Below, in pieces: positions 24,788 through 33,257 of a stretch of 64,000 nt of DNA. The translations under genes were made by a program, and so were the position numbers. Position 1 is the stretch's first letter; each line of letters starts with the position of its first letter. Source of the DNA: Nocardioides allogilvus. Its GTDB lineage: Bacteria; Actinomycetota; Actinomycetes; Propionibacteriales; Nocardioidaceae. The stretch is from positions 186,001 to 250,000 of the forward strand of contig NZ_PZYX01000003.1 in the NCBI RefSeq assembly GCF_003047285.1, in the 5' to 3' direction. A model generated the notes under the pieces. It was not told the origin of the DNA. It was given only the letters and a program-made list of their open reading frames with translations, and did no database searches.

Positions 24788-24823
24788 TGCACCTCTTGGC
24801 CGTTGCAACGCCCCAGAGGTGCA
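24788..24823 (-). terminator. Nested hairpin downstream of the GDPD gene
   Basis: TGCACCTCT (24788-24796) pairs with AGAGGTGCA (24815-24823). The apex contains a perfect palindrome CGTTGCAACG (24801-24810). It abuts the next hairpin, making a tandem structure. Confidence 0.6.
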
Positions 24824-24854
24824 AGACTTCCCCCACCAGTGCCCGGAAGGGGCG

Positions 24855-25640
24855 TCAGGCAGACGTCGTACGGCGCCCGGCGAGCGGCGCCCACTGGCCC
24901 CGCGCGATGAGGACCTCGCGGAGGAGGTCGGGATGGTCGGTGATGACCGCGTCGACGCCGGCGTCGAGGAGCGGGTGCATGGTGGGCTGGTCGTTGACGG
25001 TCCACACTGCGACGCGGATGTCGAGGGCGTGGGCGCGCCGGACGATCCGCTCGGTGTAGATCGGCACCCGCCCGAGCCGGAGCGGGACGTGGGCGAACGT
25101 GCCCGATGCAACGCGAGCGGGCGGGCGGGCGTAGGAGCGCGAGGCGGCGATGAGGGTCGTCAGCGCACGCCAGCCCAGTGCGGTCGTCACGTCCGGCACT
25201 GCGTGCTGGACGCGCTGCAACCGGTTGGACCAGGCGCCCGCGATGCAGATCCGTTTCGCCCAGGACGGGTTCGCCAGCAGCAGGGCGACCAGGGCCGGGC
25301 CGGCCGGCTCGTCCTTGAGGTCGATCGCGAAGCGGGTGTCGGGGAAGGAGGCCAGCGCCGACGCGAGGGTCGGGACCTGCTCTCGGCCCTCGACGCGCAG
25401 GCGGCTCAGCGACCGCAACGTGTGGTCCGCGACGGAGCCGGGTGCGCCCGTGACCCGCTCCAGCGTCGCGTCGTGGAAGCAGACGAGGTGGCCGTCGCTC
25501 GTGGTGTGGACGTCCGTCTCCAGGTAGCGCACCCCCAGCGCGGTGGCCCGCGCGAAGGTCGCCAGCGTGTTCTCCGGGCCCAACGCCAGGCCGCCACGGT
25601 GGGCGATCGCCAGCGGGCCGTGCTCCTCGCCATACCTCAT
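24855..25640 (-). CDS. Glycerophosphodiester phosphodiesterase
   Basis: A 261-aa GDPD-family TIM barrel. The signature AHRGGLALGPENT (about 12-24), then LETDVH and CFHDATLERVTG supply the metal and catalytic residues. It should release glycerol-3-phosphate from glycerophosphodiesters. No signal peptide. ATG 25640 was chosen; an ATG four codons upstream (25652) is possible. A pair of hairpins follows the gene. Confidence 0.9.
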   Translation of the reverse strand: MRYGEEHGPLAIAHRGGLALGPENTLATFARATALGVRYLETDVHTTSDGHLVCFHDATLERVTGAPGSVADHTLRSLSRLRVEGREQVPTLASALASFPDTRFAIDLKDEPAGPALVALLLANPSWAKRICIAGAWSNRLQRVQHAVPDVTTALGWRALTTLIAASRSYARPPARVASGTFAHVPLRLGRVPIYTERIVRRAHALDIRVAVWTVNDQPTMHPLLDAGVDAVITDHPDLLREVLIARGQWAPLAGRRTTSA

Positions 25641-25821
25641 GACCCCCAGCATGAGCCGCTCGGCGGGCACGCGGACAGCCGTACGGCGGCAGAGAGGCAG
25701 GTGTTCACGCAGCCTTCGTCCGGGTGAAAGCCTGGACACCTGCCGGCCACCTGGGCTCGCGGGAATCGGACACCTCGGGCGGGCGTTGTGACCTCGACCG
25801 ACGACCCGAGAGGAGCCAGCC

Positions 25822-26208
25822 ATGACCGACTTCACCCCCTTCGAGGACCTGTTGGCCGGCCACGCCGGACTCCTCGAGGACTCGCTGCACGACCGGTGGG
25901 TCCGCGCGCAGTCGCTCTTCGAGGACCGCGCCTACCGCGAGGCGATCGTGCTGCTCAAGGAGCTGCTCGAGCAGCCCGAGGACTTCGGGCACGCGCTCAC
26001 GGACGCCCGCCTGCTGCTGGCGCGCTCCTACTACCACTCCGCCCTGCTCGGCCCCGCGATCGACGCCGCGCGCGAGGTGCTCGCGATCGACCCGCAGGAG
26101 GCCTACGCCCACCTGCTCATCGGCCGCTCGCTGCAGCGCCAGAGCAAGGCGGACGAGGCCGCGCCGCACCTCAAGCTGGCGCACCTGCTCGGCGGCTACG
26201 CGGCCTGA
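25822..26208 (+). CDS. Tetratricopeptide-repeat protein
   Basis: A 128-aa helical protein with about two to three TPR units (SLFEDRAYREAIVLLKELLEQ at 31-51 and repeats up to 118). Such proteins are interaction scaffolds. GAGGAGC precedes ATG 25822. No partner is evident from neighbours. Confidence 0.82.
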   Translation: MTDFTPFEDLLAGHAGLLEDSLHDRWVRAQSLFEDRAYREAIVLLKELLEQPEDFGHALTDARLLLARSYYHSALLGPAIDAAREVLAIDPQEAYAHLLIGRSLQRQSKADEAAPHLKLAHLLGGYAA

Positions 26209-26270
26209 TGTGCGCCCGCGTGCCCGCTCCGGAGGGGTACGGCGCTGCGCTGGCGCTCGCCGCGGAATAG

Positions 26271-26288
26271 ACCGGACCGCGGTCCGGT
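26271..26288. terminator. Perfect 18-bp palindrome (ACCGGACCG/CGGTCCGGT)
   Basis: ACCGGACCG at 26271-26279 followed directly by CGGTCCGGT, then TTATAT. It lies between the TPR gene and the CE1758-family gene. It may end TPR transcription or serve as an operator. Confidence 0.5.
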
Positions 26289-26293
26289 TATAT

Positions 26294-26310
26294 GTAGTAC
26301 AATCTTCAAC
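26294..26310 (+). promoter_or_regulatory. Shared operator-like motif in the CE1758 promoter
   Basis: GTAGTACAATCTTCAAC differs at two central positions from the motif at 45602-45618 upstream of yceI. It contains a TACAAT that could be the -10 box (26298-26303). Ends 22 bp before the gene start. Resembles MarR-type binding sites; the regulator is not in this window. Confidence 0.6.
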
Positions 26311-26332
26311 TAGTCCAGCAACGGAGGGCACC

Positions 26333-27481
26333 ATGCAGTTCGGCATCTTCAGCGTCGGCGACATCACTCCCGACCCCACCACCGGCGTCACGCCCTCCGA
26401 GGGCGAGCGCATCGAGTCGATGACCCGCATCGCGCTCAAGGCCGAAGAGGTCGGCCTGGACGTCTTCGCGACCGGCGAGCACCACAACCCGCCGTTCACC
26501 GTCTCCTCGCCCACCACGCACCTCGCCTACATCGCGGCGAAGACCGAGAAGCTGCAGCTCTCCACCTCGACCACGCTGATCACCACCAACGACCCGGTGA
26601 AGATCGCCGAGGACTACGCCTTCCTGCAGCACCTCTCCGGTGGCCGCATCGACCTGATGATGGGGCGCGGCAACACCGGCCCGGTCTACCCGTGGTTCGG
26701 CAAGGACATCAAGGACGGCATCAAGCTCGCGATCGAGAACTACCACCTGCTGCGCAAGCTGTGGCGCGAGCCGGTCGTCAACTGGCAGGGCCAGTTCCGC
26801 ACCCCGCTGCAGGGCTACACGAGCACGCCCGCGCCGCTCGACGGCACGCCGCCGTTCGTGTGGCACGGCTCGATCCGCAGCCCCGAGATCGCCGAGCAGG
26901 CGGCCTACTACGGCGACGGGTTCTTCCACAACCACATCTTCTGGGGCCCCGACCACGCGGCCAAGATGGTCCGGCTCTACCGCCAGCGCTTCGAGCACTA
27001 CGGCCACGGCGCCGCCGACCAGGCGATCGTCGGCCTCGGCGGACAGGTGTTCCTGGGTGCCACCGAGGCAGAGGCCAAGAAGCAGTTCCGGCCCTACTTC
27101 GACAACGCCCCGGTCTACGGCCACGGCCCGTCCCTCGAGGACTTCTCCGCCGCCACCCCGCTGACCGTCGGCACACCCGAGCAGGTCATCGAGCGGACGC
27201 TGGGCTTCGCCGACTACGCCGGTGACTACCAGCGCCAGCTGTTCCTCATCGACCACGCCGGCCTGCCGACCGAGGTCGTGCTGGAGCAGCTCGAGATCCT
27301 GGGTCGCGAGGTCGTCCCCGTGCTCCGCGCGGAGTTCGACCGCCGCCGCCCGGCCCACGTGCCGAGCGACCCGCCCACCCACACCTCCCTCGTGGCCGCC
27401 GGTCCCGAGGCCAGGCACCACCTCGTCGAGCCCGCCAAGGCCGACGACACCGCAACCGTCACCGAAGGAGCACAGTCATGA
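26333..27481 (+). CDS. CE1758-family FMN-dependent luciferase-like monooxygenase
   Basis: A 382-aa LLM-class TIM-barrel protein beginning MQFGIFSVGDITPDP, with GEHHNPPF (about 48-55) and LMMGRGNTGPVYPW (about 108-121). It matches the CE1758-type group, encoded next to a CE1759-type FMN reductase, as here. A two-component monooxygenase is therefore likely; the substrate is unknown. The C-terminal 40 residues are low complexity. Start ATG 26333 after CGGAGGG. The promoter holds a motif shared with yceI. Confidence 0.88.
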   Translation: MQFGIFSVGDITPDPTTGVTPSEGERIESMTRIALKAEEVGLDVFATGEHHNPPFTVSSPTTHLAYIAAKTEKLQLSTSTTLITTNDPVKIAEDYAFLQHLSGGRIDLMMGRGNTGPVYPWFGKDIKDGIKLAIENYHLLRKLWREPVVNWQGQFRTPLQGYTSTPAPLDGTPPFVWHGSIRSPEIAEQAAYYGDGFFHNHIFWGPDHAAKMVRLYRQRFEHYGHGAADQAIVGLGGQVFLGATEAEAKKQFRPYFDNAPVYGHGPSLEDFSAATPLTVGTPEQVIERTLGFADYAGDYQRQLFLIDHAGLPTEVVLEQLEILGREVVPVLRAEFDRRRPAHVPSDPPTHTSLVAAGPEARHHLVEPAKADDTATVTEGAQS

Positions 27482-28128
27482 CCCGCACGATCGTCGTCCT
27501 CACCGCCGGCCTGACGGTGCCCTCGTCCACCCGGTTGCTCGGCGACCAGCTCGCCGACGCCGTCTCGGCGGCCGTGGGTTCCCGCGGCGAGGCCGTGTCC
27601 TTCGAGTACGTCGAGGTGCGCGAGCTCGCCCAGGACCTCGCCGGCTACATGACCAGCGGAGGCGTCGCCACGCCCCGCCTGGCCGCGGTCCGCGAGCAGA
27701 TCTCGGCCGCCGACGGCCTGATCGCCGTCACCCCGGTCTTCAGCGCGAGCTACAGCGGGCTGTTCAAGATGCTCATCGACGCGCTCGACACCGACGCCCT
27801 CAACGGCATGCCGGTGCTGATCGCCGCGACCGCCGGCACCGCCCGGCACTCGCTGGTCCTCGACCACGCGATGCGCCCGCTGTTCAGCTACCTGCGAGCC
27901 GTCGTGCTCCCGACCGGCGTGTTCGCCGCGACCGAGGACTTCGGCAGCACGGGTCTCTCCGACCGGGTGGCCCGGGCCGCGGCCGAGCTGGCCAACGCCG
28001 TTGTGGTCTCGGGCAGCGACCACGTCGCCGGGTTCGCCCCGGACCCGACCGCGCGTCGCCGTACGTCCGGGAACGACCTGGCGCCCGTCGCCGACTTCGC
28101 CGAGCTGCTGCGCGGACACTCGGGCTGA
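27478..28128 (+). CDS. CE1759-family NADPH-dependent FMN reductase
   Basis: A 216-aa flavodoxin-fold reductase. LTAGLTVPSSTR (about 9-20) is the phosphate loop and VTPVFSASYSGLFK (about 84-97) the FMN-binding segment. It should supply reduced FMN to the monooxygenase upstream, with which it overlaps by ATGA at 27478. Confidence 0.9.
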   Translation: MTRTIVVLTAGLTVPSSTRLLGDQLADAVSAAVGSRGEAVSFEYVEVRELAQDLAGYMTSGGVATPRLAAVREQISAADGLIAVTPVFSASYSGLFKMLIDALDTDALNGMPVLIAATAGTARHSLVLDHAMRPLFSYLRAVVLPTGVFAATEDFGSTGLSDRVARAAAELANAVVVSGSDHVAGFAPDPTARRRTSGNDLAPVADFAELLRGHSG

Positions 28129-28247
28129 TTCCCGGCGGGCACGTGGCGATCGACACCCCGGGCGACGGAATCGCGGCCCATGGGGCATCGTTGAGGACAG
28201 TGCAGCCGACCGGCGGCAACCGCACGACCCGCTCAAGGGGGACGCAC

Positions 28248-28583
28248 ATGTCCGACACCAACATCGCTGACAAGCTGAAGCAGACGATCGACGAGCTGCA
28301 GATCGACAAGCACGTCAACGACTTCGTCATCCAGCTCGAGACCGCCTTCACCACCGCCCGCGACAAGGTCGCGACGCTGGCCGCCGAGCGCGGCGACGAC
28401 GTGGAGCGCTTCCTCGACAAGATGAGCACCACCATCGACGAACGCACCGAGGGCCGGTTCGCGCCCCACGTCGACAAGGTCCGTGAGACCGTGTCGAACG
28501 GTGTCACCAAGCTCGCGGACCAGCGCCCGAGCACCACCCCGGTCACGCCGGTCGCGGAGGACGAGATCCCCGCCGCCGAGTGA
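28248..28583 (+). CDS. Small helical charged protein, possibly MT0933-like antitoxin family
   Basis: A 111-aa charged helical protein (KLKQTIDELQIDKHVNDF, then DDVERFLDKMSTTIDERTEG). The late segment loosely resembles the MT0933-type putative antitoxins of actinobacteria. No toxin gene is adjacent, so that name is weak. A strong terminator follows at 28596-28632. Confidence 0.65.
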   Translation: MSDTNIADKLKQTIDELQIDKHVNDFVIQLETAFTTARDKVATLAAERGDDVERFLDKMSTTIDERTEGRFAPHVDKVRETVSNGVTKLADQRPSTTPVTPVAEDEIPAAE

Positions 28584-28595
28584 TCGACCCAGACT

Positions 28596-28632
28596 GAAGG
28601 CCCGCTTCCACCCCCGTGGGGAGCGGGCCTTC
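28596..28632 (+). terminator. Rho-independent terminator
   Basis: GAAGGCCCGCT (28596-28606) and AGCGGGCCTTC (28622-28632) form an 11-bp stem followed by TTCTATTT, 12 bp after the small helical-protein gene. Confidence 0.92.
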
Positions 28633-28716
28633 TTCTATTTCCCGAGGACGCTCGACGCAGACCGTGACGGGCTCCTAGGTTGGTCGAAGAGACTTCCCGA
28701 CCCCAGGAGGCACCCG

Positions 28717-29145
28717 ATGGCTGCACGGCTGAACCCCTACGTCAACGTCCTCGACGGCCAGGCCCGCGAGGCGCTGGAGTTCTACCAGTCCGTCCTCGGC
28801 GGCGAGCTGACCGTGATGACCTTCGGCGACATGGGCACCCAGGGCGACTTCGCCGTCCAGGTGATGCACGGCCAGCTCGAGACGCCCGCCGGCTTCACGC
28901 TGATGGTCGCCGACGCGCCGCCCGAGATGGTGCAGGTGACGAGGGGCAACAACGTCTCCATCAGCCTGTCCGGGACGAGCGAGGACGGCGAGGCCCTCCG
29001 CGGCTACTTCGCCGGCCTCAGCGACGGCGGCCAGGTAGTCCAGGCGCTCGAGCCCGCCCCGTGGGGTGACGAGTTCGGTGCCCTCGTCGACAAGTTCGGG
29101 ATCAACTGGCTGGTCAACATCGCCGGTGAGGGCGCCCCGGCCTGA
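28717..29145 (+). CDS. PhnB-like VOC-superfamily protein
   Basis: A 142-aa glyoxalase/VOC-fold protein of the PhnB/DUF1338-like type: LNPYVNVLDGQAREALEFYQ at the start and a late FGINWLVNI. Metal ligands are not evident, as in many PhnB relatives. Function unknown. CCAGGAGG precedes ATG 28717. Confidence 0.85.
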   Translation: MAARLNPYVNVLDGQAREALEFYQSVLGGELTVMTFGDMGTQGDFAVQVMHGQLETPAGFTLMVADAPPEMVQVTRGNNVSISLSGTSEDGEALRGYFAGLSDGGQVVQALEPAPWGDEFGALVDKFGINWLVNIAGEGAPA

Positions 29146-29157
29146 CAGGGTGGGCAC

Positions 29158-29274
29158 ATGAGCCCTGTCCAGATCAGACCTCTCGGGGGTGGCCCCGGCT
29201 GCCTCGTCATGATCCTCGTGTCGATCGGTGCCTCGGTCGTCCTGACCCTGCTGCTCAACTGGCTAGCGCGCTGA
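29158..29274 (+). CDS. 38-aa single-TM small protein
   Basis: A short frame, ATG 29158 to TGA 29272-29274. A Gly/Pro-rich start (IRPLGGGPGC) is followed by one hydrophobic helix (about residues 16-35) ending in LAR. It lies 12 bp after the VOC gene and directly before a hairpin. It has the look of conserved small membrane proteins in this lineage; function unknown. Confidence 0.6.
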   Translation: MSPVQIRPLGGGPGCLVMILVSIGASVVLTLLLNWLAR

Positions 29275-29276
29275 CG

Positions 29277-29296
29277 GCCCTCACCAGGGTGAGGGC
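29277..29296. terminator. Bidirectional hairpin between convergent genes
   Basis: GCCCTCACC (29277-29285), AG, GGTGAGGGC (29288-29296). It contains the stop codon of the minus-strand SDR gene and follows the plus-strand small gene by 2 bp. Confidence 0.65.
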
Positions 29297-30786
29297 TTGA
29301 AGTCCTTCACGAAGCAGCCGTAGAGATCTTCGCCGGCCTCACCGAGGACGACCGGGTCGTAGACGCGGGCGGCGCCGTCGACGAGGTCGAGGGGGGCGTG
29401 CCAGCCCTCGGCCGCCATCCGCAGCTTCTCGGCGTGCGGGCGCTCGTCGGTGATCCAGCCGGTGTCGATGGCGGTCATCAAGATCTTGTCGGTCTCGAAC
29501 ATCTCCTCCGACGACGTGCGGGTGAGCATGTTGAGCGCGGCCTTGGCCATGTTGGTGTGCGGGTGCCCGGCGCCCTTGTAGCGGCGGCCACCGAACTGTC
29601 CCTCCATCGCCGACACGTTCACGACGTACGCGCGCCCGGACGACGCAGTGACCGCCGCCGCGGCCAGCGCCGGTCGCAGCCGGGAGACCAGCAGGAACGG
29701 CGCGATCGAGTTGCACAGCTGCACCTCGAGGAGCTCCAGCGGGTTGACCTCGCCGACCGTCTGCGTCCAGGAGTTGTTCAGCTGTACGTCGGGGAGCAGG
29801 CCGCCCGCGTCGACGGCGGTGCCCGCAATGTGCGCGTCGAGGGACGCGTTGCCGGCCGTCAGTGCGAGGGCGGTCAGCGACGCCGCGTTGTGCGCGGCGA
29901 GGGCGTGCTCGGCGCTCTCGCCGAGGTGGTGGGCGACGGCCGTGTCGGCCAGCGCGCCGGCGATGGCGGCGGGGTGCGCCTCGGAGATGCGGTCGAAGGT
30001 GACCATCTCCGGGAGCTCCCGGTCGGTCGGCAGCGGAGCCAGCTCGGCGTCGACCAGCGGGGCGTAGGCGCCCGGCGTGCGGCGTACGGTCTGGCAGGCG
30101 TTGTTGATCAGGATGTCGAGCGCGCCCGCGGCTGCGACGTCGTCGGCCAGCGAGATGACCTGGGTGGGGTCGCGCAGGTCGATGCCGACGACCTTGAGGC
30201 GGTGCAGCCAGTCGTCCGAGTCCTCGAGCGAGGAGAACCGACGCACGGCGTCACGCGGGAAGCGGGTCGTGATCGTCGTGTGCGCGCCGTCGCGGAGCAG
30301 CCGCAGCGCGATGTACATCCCGATCTTGGCGCGACCGCCGGTGAGCAGCGCGCGCTTGCCGGTGAGGTCGGTGCGCTGGTCGCGCTTGGTGTGGCTGAAG
30401 GCCGCGCAGCTCGGGCACAGCCAGTGGTAGAACGCGTCGACCAGCGTGTAGTCGTTCTTGCAGATGTAGCACCCGCGCGGGTTGATCAGCTCGCCGGCGA
30501 AGGCGCCCGGCGCGTTGGAGACGAGCGGGATGCCGGACGTCTCGTCGTCGATCCGCACCGGCGACCCGGTCGCCGTGAGCTCGGTGACCGCCCGGTCGTG
30601 GGCGAGCTCCTCGGCGCGCTTGGTCAGCTTCCGCTCGGCCTTGATCGCCTTGTACATGTGCGAGGCCGCGCGCTTGACCGTCACGTGGTCGGGGTGCTCG
30701 GGCGGCAGCGTGTGGAGCTGCTGCAGCACGCGGAGGGTGGCGGCCAGGTCCTCGGGGTCGAGGCCGGCGTCATGCGGGGAGGTCAC
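29281..30786 (-). CDS. SDR oxidoreductase with N-terminal zinc-ribbon-like insert
   Basis: A 501-aa protein. Residues about 1-100 are helical with no known domain. CYICK and CPSCA (about 106-126) form a likely zinc knuckle. A Rossmann domain starts at LLTGGRAKIGMYIAL (about 149-163), with NNAC further on. The usual SDR catalytic Tyr of YxxxK is replaced: the Lys is in HTNMAKAALN with Thr four residues before it. Either another residue acts or the protein is not a standard reductase. Start GTG 30786. The gene end lies in a hairpin. Confidence 0.8.
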   Translation of the reverse strand: MTSPHDAGLDPEDLAATLRVLQQLHTLPPEHPDHVTVKRAASHMYKAIKAERKLTKRAEELAHDRAVTELTATGSPVRIDDETSGIPLVSNAPGAFAGELINPRGCYICKNDYTLVDAFYHWLCPSCAAFSHTKRDQRTDLTGKRALLTGGRAKIGMYIALRLLRDGAHTTITTRFPRDAVRRFSSLEDSDDWLHRLKVVGIDLRDPTQVISLADDVAAAGALDILINNACQTVRRTPGAYAPLVDAELAPLPTDRELPEMVTFDRISEAHPAAIAGALADTAVAHHLGESAEHALAAHNAASLTALALTAGNASLDAHIAGTAVDAGGLLPDVQLNNSWTQTVGEVNPLELLEVQLCNSIAPFLLVSRLRPALAAAAVTASSGRAYVVNVSAMEGQFGGRRYKGAGHPHTNMAKAALNMLTRTSSEEMFETDKILMTAIDTGWITDERPHAEKLRMAAEGWHAPLDLVDGAARVYDPVVLGEAGEDLYGCFVKDFKPSPW

Positions 30787-30819
30787 TGGCGCAATGGTAC
30801 GGCGGCGCGGGCCGCTACC

Positions 30820-33138
30820 TCATTTCCGCAGGAGCTCCCGGAAGGACCGCGACATCAGCCCGGCACCCGAGCGGGCGGGGGCGGCGCGCAGGGGGCGACC
30901 GCCGTACACGACCTCGGTGGCGGTGCCGTAGCCCAGCCAGGTCTCGGCCCGTCCCTGCCCGACGCCGGGCTTGCTCCAGTCGCACACCCCGGCGGGGAAG
31001 ACGGCCTGCAGCCGCGCCCACTGCGCGTCGCTGAACGGCAGCGGCGAGGTGTACGTCGACCGGTCGAGCGGCGTCAGCCGGCAGGCGACCACGTCGTTGG
31101 CGATGTCGCCGCCGGCCTCCTGGCGCGGGGTCGACAGACGCAGCTGGGTCACATCGGTCGCGCACACCCCGATGCAGCGGTCGGTCACCGTGGCGGGCCG
31201 GTCGGCGGTGATCTTCTGCGCGAGCGGGATGGCCCGCTTGTCCTTCTCGACAGCCGCGAGCCAGCCGTCCATCGCGAGGAACGCCTCGCGCGACCACTCC
31301 ACGTCCCCGATCAGCGGGGCCGGGCCGAACCACATGACCCTGTTGTCGGTGTGCCCTTGGTCGCGCTCGAGGCGCGTCTCGGTCCACCACGCGTGGGCGT
31401 AGTCGTGGGCCACGCCGGGGTCGGGCCCGCCGTGGTTGATGATCGCCACCTCGTCGAGGTGGTTCATCTCGTTGATGAGCCCGGTGCGGTAGGCGCGGGC
31501 GATCGAGGTCGGGTCGCCGGCGATGCGACCGGGCGTCGGGTCGGCGTTGACGTCGATGCCCCCGACCTTCTCGTTCAGGTCGACGAACTGCTCGGGCGTG
31601 ATGGTGCCCCGGTTGAGCGCGTTCAGGCCGTACTGGACGCCGGTGTTGGCGAACGGGACGCCCGCGAACCCGTGCCCGGCGGCCTTCTCCTGCGCCGACC
31701 AGACCGACTTGGGACGCGGCCCGAGCAGCTGCATCACGATGTCGAGGATCGAGCAGCGGACACCGGCCGGGTTGATGTCGGAGTCGAAACGGGTCGAGGG
31801 GTCACCGGCGACCGGGTCCTTCGTGCCGAGGCACGGCGTCTCCGGGTTGATGGCCTTCTTGAACAGGAACTCGTCGGCGGCGACCGCGTTGAGGTGGCTG
31901 ATGTGTCCCTCGACGTCGGCCATCTGCGTGGGCAGCCAGACGGTGCCGGGCGACCACCGCGACGGGTCCTCGAAGTACTTGCGCATGAGGTGGTAGTCGG
32001 CGAACTGCGCGCCGGCGGTGAAGACGTCGGGGTAGGAGCAGGTCGTGACCAGGCCCTGGTAGATCCCGGGGTAGGAGTTGGCGATCGTGTGCTGCGCGAT
32101 CGACCCGCCGCTGCAGCCGGTGCCGATGAGGTAGCGCACCTCGCCGTAGCGCTCCACCAGCCGCTCGCGCGCCATCATCATCGACTCGGCCTCGACCGCG
32201 AGGTTGCAGTTGTGGCCGGTGTTGTTGAGCGCCGTGGCGAGCACCGCGAAGCCCTTGGCGAGCGCGGTGACATAGCTGTCCTCGACCGGGGATGCCGGCA
32301 GGGTCCCCGCGAAGTCGTGGAGGTTGGGGTGGGCCGGGCCGTAGGACGCACCGCACCCGCCGCCGTGGGTGGCGAGCACCTTGTGGTTCCACTGGGCCTG
32401 CGGGGCCCACGCCTTCCAGGCCTTGCCGGGCCTGAAGAGGGTGAGGATCGTGTAGCGGTCGCGATCCTGGAAGCCGTCCTCGCGGCGCACCACGAACGGC
32501 ACCGTGACCCCCTGGTCGGTGGTCGTCGTCGCGACGTCGTCGGGCGGGTTCTTCGGGTGGTAGCGCGACAGGCCGGTCTTGAGCGGGTCGGTGGACTTGT
32601 AGAGGAAGGAGTAGGACGCCGGCTGGTTGCACTGGGCGTCGCGGGCGGTGGGCTGGCACTGGTAGGGCCCGGGCTGCGGGCCGGCGAAGACCGGGCCACC
32701 GTTGGGGAAGTTGGTGATGACCGTCCGGCCGCTGCGGGCCCGCGGCGCGGAGGCCTTCACGACGTTGCGCCCGAGCCTCAGGTGCCTGACCAGGCCCCAG
32801 TAGCGGCCGTCCGCGCGGACCTTGAACGCCCGGGTCACCCTGCGCTCGCCGACCGTGACGACGACCTTCTTCGGGTCGACCCTGCGCGGGAGCCGTACGA
32901 CGACCAGCGCATCGCCGGCCGAGATCAGGTCGGCCCGGTTGGAGAGCACCGAGATCCGGAGCCGCGGCTTGCGCTTGCCGGGTGGGCGCATCGCCGTACG
33001 ACCCGGATCGGCGGAGCCGACGGTGGGGGAGCCGGCGGCCGCGGCGGACACGAGTGGCCCCGAACCGGAGAGCAGCGAGGCGCCGAGCACCAGCGTGAGA
33101 AGGACGGCGGCGGTGCGACGGATGAGGGCGAGGGTCAC
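30820..33138 (-). CDS. Large secreted DUF6351-type hydrolase-like protein
   Basis: A 772-aa protein. A signal peptide is clear: basic start, hydrophobic core (TAAVLLTLVLGASLLSGSG), then AAAAG. After a Pro/Arg linker and a beta-rich region (about 55-150) comes a large alpha/beta-hydrolase-like domain. GTGCSGGSIAQ (about 327-337) is a nucleophile-elbow-like motif, and several Cys may form disulfides. It resembles DUF6351 proteins, whose substrate is unknown. GTG 33138 was chosen because AAGGAG is five bases upstream; GTG 33144 is too close to it. Confidence 0.82.
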   Translation of the reverse strand: MTLALIRRTAAVLLTLVLGASLLSGSGPLVSAAAAGSPTVGSADPGRTAMRPPGKRKPRLRISVLSNRADLISAGDALVVVRLPRRVDPKKVVVTVGERRVTRAFKVRADGRYWGLVRHLRLGRNVVKASAPRARSGRTVITNFPNGGPVFAGPQPGPYQCQPTARDAQCNQPASYSFLYKSTDPLKTGLSRYHPKNPPDDVATTTTDQGVTVPFVVRREDGFQDRDRYTILTLFRPGKAWKAWAPQAQWNHKVLATHGGGCGASYGPAHPNLHDFAGTLPASPVEDSYVTALAKGFAVLATALNNTGHNCNLAVEAESMMMARERLVERYGEVRYLIGTGCSGGSIAQHTIANSYPGIYQGLVTTCSYPDVFTAGAQFADYHLMRKYFEDPSRWSPGTVWLPTQMADVEGHISHLNAVAADEFLFKKAINPETPCLGTKDPVAGDPSTRFDSDINPAGVRCSILDIVMQLLGPRPKSVWSAQEKAAGHGFAGVPFANTGVQYGLNALNRGTITPEQFVDLNEKVGGIDVNADPTPGRIAGDPTSIARAYRTGLINEMNHLDEVAIINHGGPDPGVAHDYAHAWWTETRLERDQGHTDNRVMWFGPAPLIGDVEWSREAFLAMDGWLAAVEKDKRAIPLAQKITADRPATVTDRCIGVCATDVTQLRLSTPRQEAGGDIANDVVACRLTPLDRSTYTSPLPFSDAQWARLQAVFPAGVCDWSKPGVGQGRAETWLGYGTATEVVYGGRPLRAAPARSGAGLMSRSFRELLRK

Positions 33139-33257
33139 GGGCACTCCTTGGGTGTCGGAAGCACAACGACTCGCCGTTGACCCGGCTACGTCGGTCGGTG
33201 GGCGTGGCTAGGGTGACGACCAGGCCCGTTGCGAGGGCCGTTGCGAGGGGGAGTGCA

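Noticed and set aside
26209-26270. 20-codon frame after the TPR gene (ATG overlapping TGA)
   Set aside because: No ribosome binding site of its own and no recognisable content; too short to support.
28248-28583. Toxin-antitoxin locus
   Set aside because: The resemblance to MT0933-type antitoxins is weak and no toxin-sized partner gene is adjacent.
29398-33180. Open frame of 1260 codons on the plus strand
   Set aside because: It is antisense to the SDR and DUF6351 genes, low in hydrophobic pattern and rich in Arg/Gly/Val as expected for a G+C-rich shadow frame; both minus-strand proteins have clear domains.
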